The notes under the pieces were generated by a model that saw nothing but the letters and a program-made list of their open reading frames with translations, searched no databases and had not been told where the DNA came from. 64,000 bases of DNA from JAQUTK01 sp963677415 (GTDB lineage Bacteria > Bacteroidota > Bacteroidia > Bacteroidales > JAQUTK01). The DNA lies in assembly GCA_963677415.2 (NCBI GenBank), contig CAXXFJ010000044.1, positions 62,001 to 126,000 of the forward strand. The letters run 5' to 3'. Below, piece after piece: positions 52,097-61,902 of the stretch (positions are counted from its first letter, which is position 1; every line of letters begins with the position of its first letter). Both the position numbers and the translations under genes were made by a program.

Positions 52097-52262
52097 AAGA
52101 TTCTGACTTATTCGAATACCGATGACGATTTCAAACGTCTGGTTTCTTTCTGGCAGTTGCTTTTTTATTTGCTCGTAAAGGTGGCAAGCCTGACTTCTAG
52201 CCTGATCAGATTGAAGCTTTGCGTGACGTAGAAACGGTTGATCCAGGTTGGGAAGTCACTAT
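52097..52262 (+). pseudogene. Decayed M60 peptidase gene fragment
   Basis: The sequence matches the C-terminal part of the M60 gene (about 46597-46755) at both DNA and protein level: NTDDDFKRLVSFWQLLF here against ESDDVFKRLVPFWQLHLF there, then KGGKPDF in another frame, a TAG replacing the Tyr codon, then ALRDVETVDPGW against ALRNVETVDPSW. At least one frameshift and one stop disrupt it. It is a relic of a second M60 gene or of a rearrangement. Confidence 0.85.
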
Positions 52263-52352
52263 CGGAGTATCTACTAGTCACAAACAACAAGAATAATACA
52301 TTATCGTACCTAATACAGCACATAATGTCTCCTGAAGTTTCAACATATGTAA

Positions 52353-52360
52353 TAATTTTG
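52353..52360 (+). promoter_or_regulatory. -7 box TAATTTTG for the glycosidase cluster
   Basis: Exact match, 96 nt before the GH44 ATG. The leader between would be about 90 nt. Confidence 0.5.
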
Positions 52361-52456
52361 CAGCATAATTCATAATGTGACGAATTTGCTTTTTGGGTAG
52401 CATGGCATTCGTTCAAGCAACCGCATTCAAATATAAATATATAAAATTAAAGAATT

Positions 52457-54358
52457 ATGAAACGCCACTCTCTAAAAAATTATTTCTTTGTTGTCTTGTT
52501 GAGTTGTTTTGCATCCTCTTCAATAATGGCTCAGGATGTAACTGTTACAGTCAATGCCACTGTTAACAAAAAAAAGGTATCACCCAATATCTATGGCCGC
52601 AACAACACTTTTGACAAACCCTCAAAATTTTATAAGGATGCCGGATTGCGCTTTGCCCGTATGAATGGAGGGAATAATGCAACCAAATATAATTGGAGAA
52701 AAAAAATGACAAGTCATCCCGACTGGTATAATAATGTTTATGTAACAGATTGGGATAAATCAGCGAAATCTATTTCTACAACTTATCCAGAAATCCAGCA
52801 AATGTATGCTTTTCAGCTAATTGGAAGAGTAGCATCGAGTACAAACTATAATTTCAAAGATTGGGATTATAATCAGTCGCAATATTGGTTTGGCGTAGGT
52901 CAAAATCTGGCTGGTGGAGGTCAAGCCAACACTACTGATACTCAAAATGGGTCTAAAGCATTAAAAGAAGGTGACATTAATCTTTACACGCAGGAATGGC
53001 CTGCAGACTCAACTGTCAACATTTTAAATCATTGGTTTGGGGAAAATGGTTTGGGATTGAGTACAAACCAATTCCAATACTGGAGCATGGATAACGAGCC
53101 GGATGTATGGAACGGAACCCATGATGATGTAATGAAGACTCTGATATCTGCATCTGCATTCATGGATAATTTTATTGAAATAGCTAAGAAAGCCCGTGCT
53201 TTGTTCCCAGGAATTAAAATCTGTGGTCCTGTTACCACAAGCGAATGGCAATGGTACAAGTGGGGAAATGAATCAATAAGAGTAAATGGACAATATTACA
53301 GTTGGCTTGAGTATTTCATCAAACGATGTGCAGATGAAGAAAAAGCTTCCGGGATTAGAGTGCTTGATGTGGTAGATCTTCATAATTATCCTTGGGCAAA
53401 AAACGGAGATGTTGATGCTTTGCAATTACACAGAATGTATTACGATACGAAATATGTGTATGCAGGTGCCAATGGTCTGTTTTCTATCAACGGTGGTTGG
53501 GATACCAGTTTGAATAAGGAATATATCTTTAAACGCATAAACGATTGGTTGAAAAAGTACTATGGAGCTAATAACGGTATCACACTTGGTATCAGTGAAT
53601 GGAGTCCTGCATCTTCTGATCCGAATGTAGCCTCTGTTGTATACGGTTCGCATCTTGGCACCTTTGCCAACAATGGTGTCGATCTTTTCACCCCCTGGTC
53701 GTGGTATAATGGTATGTGGGAAACATTGCACCTGTACAGCCGATATGCAAAAAACAACAGCGTTTCAAGCATATCCTCACTCGAGAATACGGTTTCTGCC
53801 TATACCACTGTAAACGACGCAGCAGACTCGATGACTGTAATTATTGTCAATCGCGACATGAGTTCCGCACGTAACGTGACGGTAAATTTAAATGAGTTTT
53901 CTGTAACTGACGGAAGCTACTCCACGTTACAGTTGTCATCACTGCCATCCACCGAAACTTTTGTATCTCATACCAAAAATGCGTTGAAACTTAATTCAGT
54001 AACGGTTAATTCAAATTCATTTTCAATAACCGTGCCTTCACTTTCGACGACGGCAGTTATTCTATTGAAATCAACATCAACCGGAGTTCAGGAGTTAAAA
54101 AGCCAAGCAGATGACATAAAGGTTTATCCAAATCCGGCAACAGACAAAATAGAAGTCTGCATACCTTCGAATGTTGCTGAACTGACAGAAGTTACGATAC
54201 TTGACCAAAGCGGACGGAAAATACAGACTTTGGAAACGTATTATAATGGATATTCACCAATAACGATGAATATCTCGGCACTCTCTGGCGGTTTTTATTT
54301 GCTATCAGTCAAAAACAGCCATTATACTTCAAACGGTAAATTCTTTAAACTCAAATAA
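52457..54358 (+). CDS. Secreted GH44-family endoglucanase-like enzyme with type IX sorting domain
   Basis: This 633-aa protein has a signal peptide (ending SSIMAQ). The catalytic part (~28-530) is GH44-like: VSPNIYGRNNTF, the acid/base region FQYWSMDNEPDVWNGTH, VDLHNYPW and the nucleophile region LGISEWSP. GH44 enzymes hydrolyse beta-1,4-glucans, xyloglucan or related polymers. The last ~75 residues (VYPNPATDKIEV ... SGGFYLLSVK) form a classical type A type IX secretion C-terminal domain. It is the first gene of five same-strand glycosidase genes and starts 8 nt before the GH2 gene ends the gap. Confidence 0.88.
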   Translation: MKRHSLKNYFFVVLLSCFASSSIMAQDVTVTVNATVNKKKVSPNIYGRNNTFDKPSKFYKDAGLRFARMNGGNNATKYNWRKKMTSHPDWYNNVYVTDWDKSAKSISTTYPEIQQMYAFQLIGRVASSTNYNFKDWDYNQSQYWFGVGQNLAGGGQANTTDTQNGSKALKEGDINLYTQEWPADSTVNILNHWFGENGLGLSTNQFQYWSMDNEPDVWNGTHDDVMKTLISASAFMDNFIEIAKKARALFPGIKICGPVTTSEWQWYKWGNESIRVNGQYYSWLEYFIKRCADEEKASGIRVLDVVDLHNYPWAKNGDVDALQLHRMYYDTKYVYAGANGLFSINGGWDTSLNKEYIFKRINDWLKKYYGANNGITLGISEWSPASSDPNVASVVYGSHLGTFANNGVDLFTPWSWYNGMWETLHLYSRYAKNNSVSSISSLENTVSAYTTVNDAADSMTVIIVNRDMSSARNVTVNLNEFSVTDGSYSTLQLSSLPSTETFVSHTKNALKLNSVTVNSNSFSITVPSLSTTAVILLKSTSTGVQELKSQADDIKVYPNPATDKIEVCIPSNVAELTEVTILDQSGRKIQTLETYYNGYSPITMNISALSGGFYLLSVKNSHYTSNGKFFKLK

Positions 54359-54365
54359 ACGTAAC

Positions 54366-56816
54366 ATGATGTACAGCTTAAATTCAGTCAGAAAAAGCTA
54401 CTTTTCAAAACTAGTAGTTATCCTATTCGTGCTATTTATTAGTGCTGTTTCAGGCCATGCACAAAATGGTATGGAAAGAAAGCAATTATTTGACTTTAAC
54501 TGGAAATTCTTTTTAGGTGATACATCTGAAGCCAAAGCAAACAATTTCAATGATGAGAGCTGGCGACAACTCGATTTGCCTCATGATTGGAGTATCGAAG
54601 GGCAAATTCATCCTAAGAATCCGACAAGTGGCGGTGGCGGATTTTTTCCGGCAGGGATTGGCTGGTATCGAAAAACCTTCCAGGCACCAGAAGCGTGGAA
54701 AGCTAATAAAGTAGCTATATATTTTGAAGGTGTTTATATGAATTCCGAGGTCTTTATCAACGGAAAATCGCTGGGAGTTTATCCGTATGGCTACTCATCG
54801 TTCAGTTACGACCTTACACCCTATCTGACTTTCGACAAAGAAAACGTGATAGCTGTGCGGGTCGACAATTCACAGCATCTAAACAGCCGGTGGTACAGTG
54901 GTTCAGGGATCTATCGTCATGTCTGGATGATGGTAACCAATCCGGTACATGTAGCACATTGGGGCACCGCTATCTCGACTCCCGTTGTGTCTGCAAGAAA
55001 GGCTACTGTACTGGTTAAAACACTAGTGAAAAACGAAACCTCATCCATTCAGAGGATTGTTGTCAGAACACTTCTTTGGAATAAGAGTTCTAAAAGTGCG
55101 GGAAATGGTCAGGTACAAATTGAGCTTCCTGCCAATAGTGAAAAAGAAATCACTCAAACCATACACGTGTCAAATCCTTTGCTTTGGACACCTGAAACAC
55201 CCCATTTATACCAGGCTCAGATTCAGGTGCTGAAAGATAAAAAAGTGCTTGACGATACCAAAACCGTTTTTGGTATCCGTTCCATCCAATTTACTACTGA
55301 AAACGGCTTTCAGCTGAACGGCAAAACAGTGAAACTAAACGGAGGGTGCGTTCATCACGACAATGGTTGCCTAGGTGCTGCTGCTTTTGACCGTGCAGAG
55401 GAGCGCAAGGTTGAATTACTTAAAGCAGGTGGATTCAATGCCGTGAGGACTTCTCACAATCCACCTTCCGAAGCATTTTTGGATGCCTGCGATAAATTAG
55501 GCTTACTGGTAATGGACGAGTCATTCGATTGCTGGAAAATCGGGAAAAACAAGAATGATTATTCTAAGTATTTCAACCAGTGGTGGCAACGCGATTTAGA
55601 ATCAATGGTTTTGCGCGATCGTAATCATCCATCCATTTTTATGTGGAGTATAGGCAATGAGATACCGGAGAGAGGTGATCATTCGGCGATTGAAACTGCC
55701 AAAATGCTCACAAATGCTATTAAGAAAATAGATGCTGACCGTCCGATTACTTCAGCCATTTGTGATAATGGTAAGGATTGGTCCAGATTAGATACGCTTA
55801 TGGCGGTACACGATGTTGTCGGCTATAATTATCACTTGTGGAGTGCGTCCTCCGATCATCAGAGAGTGGGTTCGCGTATCATTGTTCATACAGAATCTTA
55901 TCCGAGGGATGCTTTTTCAAACTGGAAAATGGTGCAAGAAAACAAGTACGTTATTGGAGATTTTGTTTGGACGGCAATGGATTATTTAGGTGAATCGGGG
56001 ATAGGCCGATGGTATTATTCGGGTGATGTGCCCGGAGAACACTGGGAGCGTGACTTTTTCCCCTGGCATGGTGCATACTGTGGTGATATAGATTTGATTG
56101 GTTGGCGAAAACCCATCTCGCATTACAGAAGTATGTTGTATAATGAGAACGAAAAACTCTACATGGCAGTGCGCGAACCAGCCCCTGGACCGATAGATAT
56201 CAAAACAACATTGTGGTCGGTGTGGCCAACATGGGAAAGCTGGAACTGGCCGGATTTTGAAGGGAAAACAGTTCAGGTGGAAGTATATTCCAAATATCCG
56301 AAAGTAAGGCTATACCTGAACAATAAAGTGATTGGTGAACAGCCAACCACCCTCGATCAGCAGTTTAAAGCTACTTTTTCGATTCCATATTCTCCGGGGT
56401 CACTCAAAGCGGTTGGGGTTGAAGATGGTAAAGAAATGGAATCAACCATATTGCAAACTTCAGGCGATGCTGCTAAAATAAAACTCACAGCCGACCGAAA
56501 AGAGATACTCGCCAACGGGCAGGACTTATCATACATCACTGTGGAAATAACAGACAAGGATGGAATCTTTCAACCGAATGCCACCAATCGTTTGCATTTC
56601 AAAATTGATGGACCCGGTATAATTGCAGGAGTAGATAATGCCGATTTGAAAGACTGCGAGCCATATGTGGGCAATACACGTAAAGCATGGCACGGGCGTG
56701 CACTAGTGGTAATTAAAAGCACACACAGTGCTGGAGACATTCAACTTATAATTACTTCGCCGGGGTTATCCAGTGATCGTTTAACCATCAAATCTTCCTC
56801 TCAGAAAAGTGACTGA
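54366..56816 (+). CDS. GH2-family glycosidase, beta-galactosidase-like
   Basis: This secreted protein of 816 aa has a signal peptide ending SGHAQ, a sugar-binding jelly roll (~30-200), an Ig-like domain (~205-300), a TIM barrel (~305-600), a DUF4982-like domain (~625-690) and an invasin-like Ig domain (~700-810). The acid/base Glu is in IFMWSIGNEIPERG and the likely nucleophile Glu in IVHTESYP. This short GH2 type is common in polysaccharide loci and mostly acts as exo-beta-galactosidase. It overlaps the longer frame of the GH5 gene, and the cluster is probably one transcript. Confidence 0.92.
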   Translation: MMYSLNSVRKSYFSKLVVILFVLFISAVSGHAQNGMERKQLFDFNWKFFLGDTSEAKANNFNDESWRQLDLPHDWSIEGQIHPKNPTSGGGGFFPAGIGWYRKTFQAPEAWKANKVAIYFEGVYMNSEVFINGKSLGVYPYGYSSFSYDLTPYLTFDKENVIAVRVDNSQHLNSRWYSGSGIYRHVWMMVTNPVHVAHWGTAISTPVVSARKATVLVKTLVKNETSSIQRIVVRTLLWNKSSKSAGNGQVQIELPANSEKEITQTIHVSNPLLWTPETPHLYQAQIQVLKDKKVLDDTKTVFGIRSIQFTTENGFQLNGKTVKLNGGCVHHDNGCLGAAAFDRAEERKVELLKAGGFNAVRTSHNPPSEAFLDACDKLGLLVMDESFDCWKIGKNKNDYSKYFNQWWQRDLESMVLRDRNHPSIFMWSIGNEIPERGDHSAIETAKMLTNAIKKIDADRPITSAICDNGKDWSRLDTLMAVHDVVGYNYHLWSASSDHQRVGSRIIVHTESYPRDAFSNWKMVQENKYVIGDFVWTAMDYLGESGIGRWYYSGDVPGEHWERDFFPWHGAYCGDIDLIGWRKPISHYRSMLYNENEKLYMAVREPAPGPIDIKTTLWSVWPTWESWNWPDFEGKTVQVEVYSKYPKVRLYLNNKVIGEQPTTLDQQFKATFSIPYSPGSLKAVGVEDGKEMESTILQTSGDAAKIKLTADRKEILANGQDLSYITVEITDKDGIFQPNATNRLHFKIDGPGIIAGVDNADLKDCEPYVGNTRKAWHGRALVVIKSTHSAGDIQLIITSPGLSSDRLTIKSSSQKSD

Positions 56817-56874
56817 AAGAGATGGATACATTATTTTAGCTGCACTCAGAATTTTGAAATCAAATGAACAAAAA

Positions 56875-58047
56875 ATGAAAAACAGAATTGCTTTATTGCC
56901 TCAATTAGTTAAGAGAGGGGTCTTTTTTATCCTGATGGTGTGCGGACTTATTACGTCTGCAACCGTGAAAGCACAGTTACCATCAGCACGAAAGATTGCC
57001 GGTCAAATGGGAATTGGTTGGAACTTGGGCAATACACTTGAGGCTATTGGCGGGGAAGATGCCTGGGGCGCAGGCCATACGTCACAGCAACTCATCGACT
57101 CGGTGAAGGCAGCCGGATTTAATACGGTACGGATTCCCGTATCATGGTTTTGTCATTCCGATACCACGACCAGTGTTATCGATAAAGAGTGGATTGCCCG
57201 TGTGAAAGAGGTGGTGGACTATTGTATAAAGGACGATATGTATGTAATCCTGAACATTCATTGGGATAAAGGGTGGTTAGAAAACAGGGTGAATAAAGCA
57301 AATCAGGATCTTGTGAATAAAAGACAGCGGCTTTATTGGACACAAATAGCCAATTACTTCAAAGACTATGATGAGCATTTGCTTTTTGCCGGAGCCAATG
57401 AGCCTAACGCCCATGATTCAATCGCTATGTCTGTTTTATTGACTTACCACCAAACTTTTATTGATGCTGTCCGGGCAACGGGAGGCAACAATAATTCGCG
57501 TACTCTTATCATTCAGGGTCCTTCAACAGATATTGACAATACCAATAAATTTATGAATACCTTGCCGGTGGATAAGATTGCCGACCGGATAATAGCAGAA
57601 ATTCATTATTATACTCCCTATCAATTTTGTCTCATGGATAAAGATGCTGACTGGGGCAAAATGTTTTACTATTGGGGAAAGGGCAACCATTCGACCACTG
57701 ATACCAACCGCAATGCCACATGGGGTGAAGAGAGTGATGTGGAAAAGAATTTTGGAAATATGAAAGCAAAGTTTGTCGATAAAGGAGTTCCGGTAATTAT
57801 CGGCGAATTTTCTGCAGGAAAACGAAAGCTTAGGCCACCTTCCGATCAGGTGCTTCACAATGCGTCAGTTGAATATTATTACAGATACGTCGTAAAATCG
57901 GCCATTAGTAAAGGATTAATTCCTATTTGCTGGGATGTGCCAATGGGATTGTTTGATCGTCGTACGGGTGCTCTACGTGACCGGGGTGTCATGAAGGCTA
58001 TCAAGCAAGGAGCCAAAGATGCTTCGGCAGTTTCTATTTATAAATAA
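56875..58047 (+). CDS. Secreted GH5-family endo-beta-glucanase (GH5_4-like)
   Basis: The protein is about 390 aa from ATG 56875 (MKNRIALLPQLVKRG), which supplies the signal peptide ending VKAQ; the longer frame starts inside the previous gene. GH5 features: MGIGWNLGNTLEAIGG..WG, VRIPVSWFCH, the acid/base Glu in AGANEPNAHDS, the catalytic-site HYYTPYQF and the nucleophile Glu in VIIGEFSAG. The GWNLGNTLE opening is typical of subfamily 4, whose members cut beta-1,4-glucans, often xyloglucan. It probably supplies oligosaccharides for the neighbouring exo-enzymes. Confidence 0.9.
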   Translation: MKNRIALLPQLVKRGVFFILMVCGLITSATVKAQLPSARKIAGQMGIGWNLGNTLEAIGGEDAWGAGHTSQQLIDSVKAAGFNTVRIPVSWFCHSDTTTSVIDKEWIARVKEVVDYCIKDDMYVILNIHWDKGWLENRVNKANQDLVNKRQRLYWTQIANYFKDYDEHLLFAGANEPNAHDSIAMSVLLTYHQTFIDAVRATGGNNNSRTLIIQGPSTDIDNTNKFMNTLPVDKIADRIIAEIHYYTPYQFCLMDKDADWGKMFYYWGKGNHSTTDTNRNATWGEESDVEKNFGNMKAKFVDKGVPVIIGEFSAGKRKLRPPSDQVLHNASVEYYYRYVVKSAISKGLIPICWDVPMGLFDRRTGALRDRGVMKAIKQGAKDASAVSIYK

Positions 58048-58135
58048 ACCAAACAAATAGTATGGTATTAACCTGAGAATTTAGCCTGTGTTTTTTCAAA
58101 ATTCGATCATCTATACTAATTAAAATAAATTCAGA

Positions 58136-59731
58136 ATGAAATTAAATCGTTTCCTTTTAGTTGCGACAGCCCTTTTTGCAATGAACTCTGCCTATGCGTT
58201 AAGCAAAAAGAGCAACAAAGCCGAAATACCTCAAAGGGTAATCAGTGTTGATTATAGCTTGGAGAGTGGTCCCATAAATACAATGTTCAAGCAATGCGTT
58301 GGAGCCGGCAGAGCCAATGAAGGCCTACGAGCCGACTGGCAACAGCAATTGGCGTTTGTTAAAAAAGAGTGTGATTTTAAATATATTCGCATGCACGGTC
58401 TGTTGACAGATGATATGGCCGTCTACACCGAAGACAACAAAGGAAATTCTCAATATAACTTTATGTATATTGATCCATTATTTGATTATTTACTGTCGAT
58501 AGGGATCAAGCCTTTTGTGGAACTTGGATTTATGCCTGCTGCACTTGCAAGTGGCAGTCAGACTATCTTTTGGTGGAGAGGAAATGTGACTCCACCCAAG
58601 GATTACAAAAAATGGGAAGATCTAATACGCAATCTGACAAAACATTTTACCGAACGTTATGGCGTTGAAGAGGTAAAAACATGGTATTTTGAAGTGTGGA
58701 ATGAACCAAATCTTTCTCCGGGATTCTGGACAGGCACACAAGAGGATTATTTTAAATTGTACAAATATTCTGTGCAAGCTGTTAAAAGTGTAAATCCTGA
58801 TTATAAGGTAGGTGGACCCGGAACTGCAGGTGCAGCATGGGAAAGTGAAATGATAGAATATTGCACAAAAAACAGTTTACCTATTGATTTTATAAGTACC
58901 CATTCGTATGGAGTGAAACAAGGATTTCTTGATGAATATGGTAATGGTGGTACAGTATTGAGTAAAGACCCGATGAGTGTGAGTGGTGACGTACTTCAAT
59001 CGCGTAAAGAGATTGCTGCTTCAACGAAAAAGAATCTGGAATTGCATTATACAGAATGGAGTTCATCTTATACTCCTGCCGACCCTTTCCATGATAGTTA
59101 TCATCAGGCAGCCTATATATTAGAAAAATTAAAGCAGGTAGGTAATGCAGCTAATTCTATGTCTTATTGGGTGTTTACAGATATATTCGAGGAACCGGGA
59201 CCACGCTTCACTCCTTTTCATGGAGGATTCGGATTACTTACTATTCAAGGTATTCCAAAATCAGCGTTTTTTGCTTACAAGTATCTGAATAAACTCGGAA
59301 AAACGGAACTAAGAAACACGGATACACGTTCGTGGGTAAGTAAAACTGATAATGGCGGTGTTCAAGTACTTTGTTGGGATTTCACGAACACCCATCCGGG
59401 CGATTCAGTACATAATCAGAAATATTATATACAAGACTTGCCCTCAAAATCAAAGGGTAAAGTGAAAGTAAATATTTCTAATGTGCCCGAAGGAAAATAC
59501 ACGCTGGAGATTTTTAAAGTAGGTTATCGTGTGAATGATGCATACACAGAATATGTGGATATGGGTAAACCACAACAACTTAACAGACAGCAGGTCGATC
59601 TTTTGAAGAAAAATAATGATGGTTCGGCCATTTCGACTGAAACAATTGAGATTAAAGCAAATCAACCCTTTACAAAAGAACTAACTATTCGGGAAAACGA
59701 TGTTCTCTTACTAAATTTGATAAAGCAGTAA
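58136..59731 (+). CDS. Secreted GH39-family beta-xylosidase-like enzyme
   Basis: This 531-aa protein has a signal peptide (MKLNRFLLVATALFAMNSAY). The GH39 barrel shows KYIRMHGLLTDDM, the acid/base Glu in WYFEVWNEPNLSPGFW, DFISTHSYGV and the nucleophile Glu in ELHYTEWSSSY. A C-terminal beta domain (from ~400) completes the enzyme. Family members are beta-xylosidases, alpha-L-iduronidases or related enzymes; in this cluster a xylose-releasing role is most likely. It follows the GH5 gene by 88 nt. Confidence 0.9.
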   Translation: MKLNRFLLVATALFAMNSAYALSKKSNKAEIPQRVISVDYSLESGPINTMFKQCVGAGRANEGLRADWQQQLAFVKKECDFKYIRMHGLLTDDMAVYTEDNKGNSQYNFMYIDPLFDYLLSIGIKPFVELGFMPAALASGSQTIFWWRGNVTPPKDYKKWEDLIRNLTKHFTERYGVEEVKTWYFEVWNEPNLSPGFWTGTQEDYFKLYKYSVQAVKSVNPDYKVGGPGTAGAAWESEMIEYCTKNSLPIDFISTHSYGVKQGFLDEYGNGGTVLSKDPMSVSGDVLQSRKEIAASTKKNLELHYTEWSSSYTPADPFHDSYHQAAYILEKLKQVGNAANSMSYWVFTDIFEEPGPRFTPFHGGFGLLTIQGIPKSAFFAYKYLNKLGKTELRNTDTRSWVSKTDNGGVQVLCWDFTNTHPGDSVHNQKYYIQDLPSKSKGKVKVNISNVPEGKYTLEIFKVGYRVNDAYTEYVDMGKPQQLNRQQVDLLKKNNDGSAISTETIEIKANQPFTKELTIRENDVLLLNLIKQ

Positions 59732-59738
59732 TAACAAT

Positions 59739-61787
59739 ATGAAAACGAGAAAGAATAGATTTTTGATGTTGCTTGCGATCCTTTTCTTCTTTTGCTTCGT
59801 ATCAAAAGCGCAAGGATTGTATGTCGGGGCTAATTATCATCCACATGATAATAAGAATATTGAAAAAATACAAAGTGACATTCAGCAGATGAAAGCTGCC
59901 GGATTTAATGTTGTCCGTATGGGGCATTTGGCTTGGGACAGCTATGAGCCGGTGGAGGGGCAGTTTGAATTTGAATGGTTTGATAAGGTGATGGATCTGA
60001 TGAATCAAGCTGGAATCAAAGTGATTCTGGACATAGCAATACGTCCTGCACCAATCTGGCTACATAACAAATTTCCATCCATTGATATCGTTGATCCTAA
60101 TGGAAATCAGCTTTACCCAAATCATCGTTATATGGATGATGTAGGCGATCCCAACTATCAAAAATATGCGCTGCGCTATACTGATATGATAAGTAAACGG
60201 TACGCAAACCATCCTGCCTTATTGGCCTTCGGAATAGATAACGAGTCCGGTGATGGTCCGATATCTTACTCAGACACTGTAAAAGAGAGATTTATTAGTT
60301 GGCTAAAGAAGAAATACAACACTTCTGAAAACCTAAACACAGCTTGGGCAGGGCAACGTTGGTCACGTAGAATCAATAATTTTGAAGAAGTAGGACTACC
60401 TGCTTCAGGTTCTGTGAGCGGCGCTCCAGAAAGGGTTCTTGATTTCCGTCGTTTTATATCTGATGAAATAAATCAGCTTTTGATCAAAGTGCTCGACAAA
60501 GTCAGTGCCAATGCTCCCGGTGTATTGACAAATACCAATGCCTGGTACTACAGTGCATTAAGATATTTTGATTATTCGGAGATTGCCTATTCTGGTAAAC
60601 TTACACGACAAGGTGCAGGGTTCTATCCTGGAAACTCATTAACGACCAATTGGGGAGTTATGAATTCCGCCTTTGGAATCTCCCGAATTCAATTTGAAAA
60701 TACAACCCCTTTCTGGTGTACTGAATTTACTACCATGACGGCCGTACCTAATTCTATTCGAAAGTCTGCTTATGCTACGCTAATGTATGGAAATCAAATG
60801 GTTTGCGGATGGACATGGCAAAGTATGTGGGCAGGTGAAGAGCAGTATCTGGAAGGAATGCTTGATTGGGACGGAATACCCAACCGCAAATATGACGAAT
60901 ATAAGAAAATTGCAAGCGAGTTTAAAAAGATTGGAAAGTTCTTCCCATACAAACCTCAGGCAGAAGTGGGTCTGGCTTTTTCCTTTCCAAGTCAGATTGC
61001 AAGCAGTTCTTTCGAAAAACAACAAGACAATCAATTGCAAGCATGTTGGGATCTGTTTTATTGGCGAAACATGGATATTAAAATTGTCGAGATTAGCCGA
61101 AGTTCGTTGCCGTACAAGTTGCTTTTTGTTCCGGGTGTAACAGTTATGGATGAAGCAACTGCTACAAAAATACGAGAGTATGTAAACAATGGCGGTACTG
61201 TTGTAATGACAAGTAATTCGGCAGTTGTTGACGAAACAGGAAAAGTCTTTGCTTCCACGCACCCCGGGCGATTGAATGATGTTTTCGGAATAAGAGTGGC
61301 CGGCTATGAAGAAACGGAAGCGTTCAATGAAATATCGCGCAAATCATATAAAGGGAAAAAAATAGAATTTACATATAAAGGGAGAGCCATTAACTCGGAA
61401 TCAGCACGATTTGATGTGATTGAACCCAAAGGAGCAGAGGTTGTCGGGAGCATTACCAGTTTGGATAAAGATTATCCGATAATGACCTCTCACAAATACG
61501 GTAAGGGCAGGGCTATATATGTTGGACTTCCTGCTGATGGCAATATCCTTAATCCAGTGCTTGATGAACTTATAAGTGAGTTGGGTATAACAAAAGGTCC
61601 TAAAGTACCATCGGGTGTGATGGCCAGACAGATTGATAAAAACCACTTCCTGTATCTGAATGTCAGCGGCGAACCAAAAACGATCTCATTGAAAGGAAAA
61701 TCAAGAAGTATCCTTTTGGATAAAAATTACGTTGACAATTTTACAATTGAACCTTACGAGCCAGAATTTATTGAAATAAAAGAGTAA
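59739..61787 (+). CDS. GH42-family beta-galactosidase, secreted
   Basis: This 682-aa protein has a signal peptide ending SKAQG. The GH42 catalytic barrel (~25-410) includes GANYHPHDN, VVRMGHLAWDSYEPVEG, the acid/base Glu in FGIDNESGDG and the nucleophile Glu in PFWCTEFTTM. A trimerisation domain (~410-600; LLFVPGVTVMDEATATKIREYV) and a small C-terminal beta domain follow. It probably removes beta-galactose from oligosaccharides. It starts 7 nt after the GH39 stop, so the two genes are one transcript. Confidence 0.92.
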   Translation: MKTRKNRFLMLLAILFFFCFVSKAQGLYVGANYHPHDNKNIEKIQSDIQQMKAAGFNVVRMGHLAWDSYEPVEGQFEFEWFDKVMDLMNQAGIKVILDIAIRPAPIWLHNKFPSIDIVDPNGNQLYPNHRYMDDVGDPNYQKYALRYTDMISKRYANHPALLAFGIDNESGDGPISYSDTVKERFISWLKKKYNTSENLNTAWAGQRWSRRINNFEEVGLPASGSVSGAPERVLDFRRFISDEINQLLIKVLDKVSANAPGVLTNTNAWYYSALRYFDYSEIAYSGKLTRQGAGFYPGNSLTTNWGVMNSAFGISRIQFENTTPFWCTEFTTMTAVPNSIRKSAYATLMYGNQMVCGWTWQSMWAGEEQYLEGMLDWDGIPNRKYDEYKKIASEFKKIGKFFPYKPQAEVGLAFSFPSQIASSSFEKQQDNQLQACWDLFYWRNMDIKIVEISRSSLPYKLLFVPGVTVMDEATATKIREYVNNGGTVVMTSNSAVVDETGKVFASTHPGRLNDVFGIRVAGYEETEAFNEISRKSYKGKKIEFTYKGRAINSESARFDVIEPKGAEVVGSITSLDKDYPIMTSHKYGKGRAIYVGLPADGNILNPVLDELISELGITKGPKVPSGVMARQIDKNHFLYLNVSGEPKTISLKGKSRSILLDKNYVDNFTIEPYEPEFIEIKE

Positions 61788-61836
61788 GCGTTCGTGATAG
61801 TAGAATCAGGAGTAGGATGAATTAAATTTTATATGA

Positions 61837-61844
61837 TATATTTG
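61837..61844 (+). promoter_or_regulatory. -7 box TATATTTG for the hybrid sensor gene
   Basis: Exact match, 58 nt before the ATG at 61903. Confidence 0.55.
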
Positions 61845-61902
61845 CAGCTGTAGCTTTTTAGACGCTACTATCTGTCTTAGAGTTATCATAAATTGCTTTA
61901 CA

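Larger units (their letters stand above)
51779..52456. other. Intergenic region before the GH44 gene
   Basis: This 678-bp region contains the XRE-cupin promoter at its left end, a decayed M60 fragment (52097-52262) and the GH44 promoter (52353-52360). The stretch 51800-52090 holds no open frame or repeat I can support. Confidence 0.5.
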
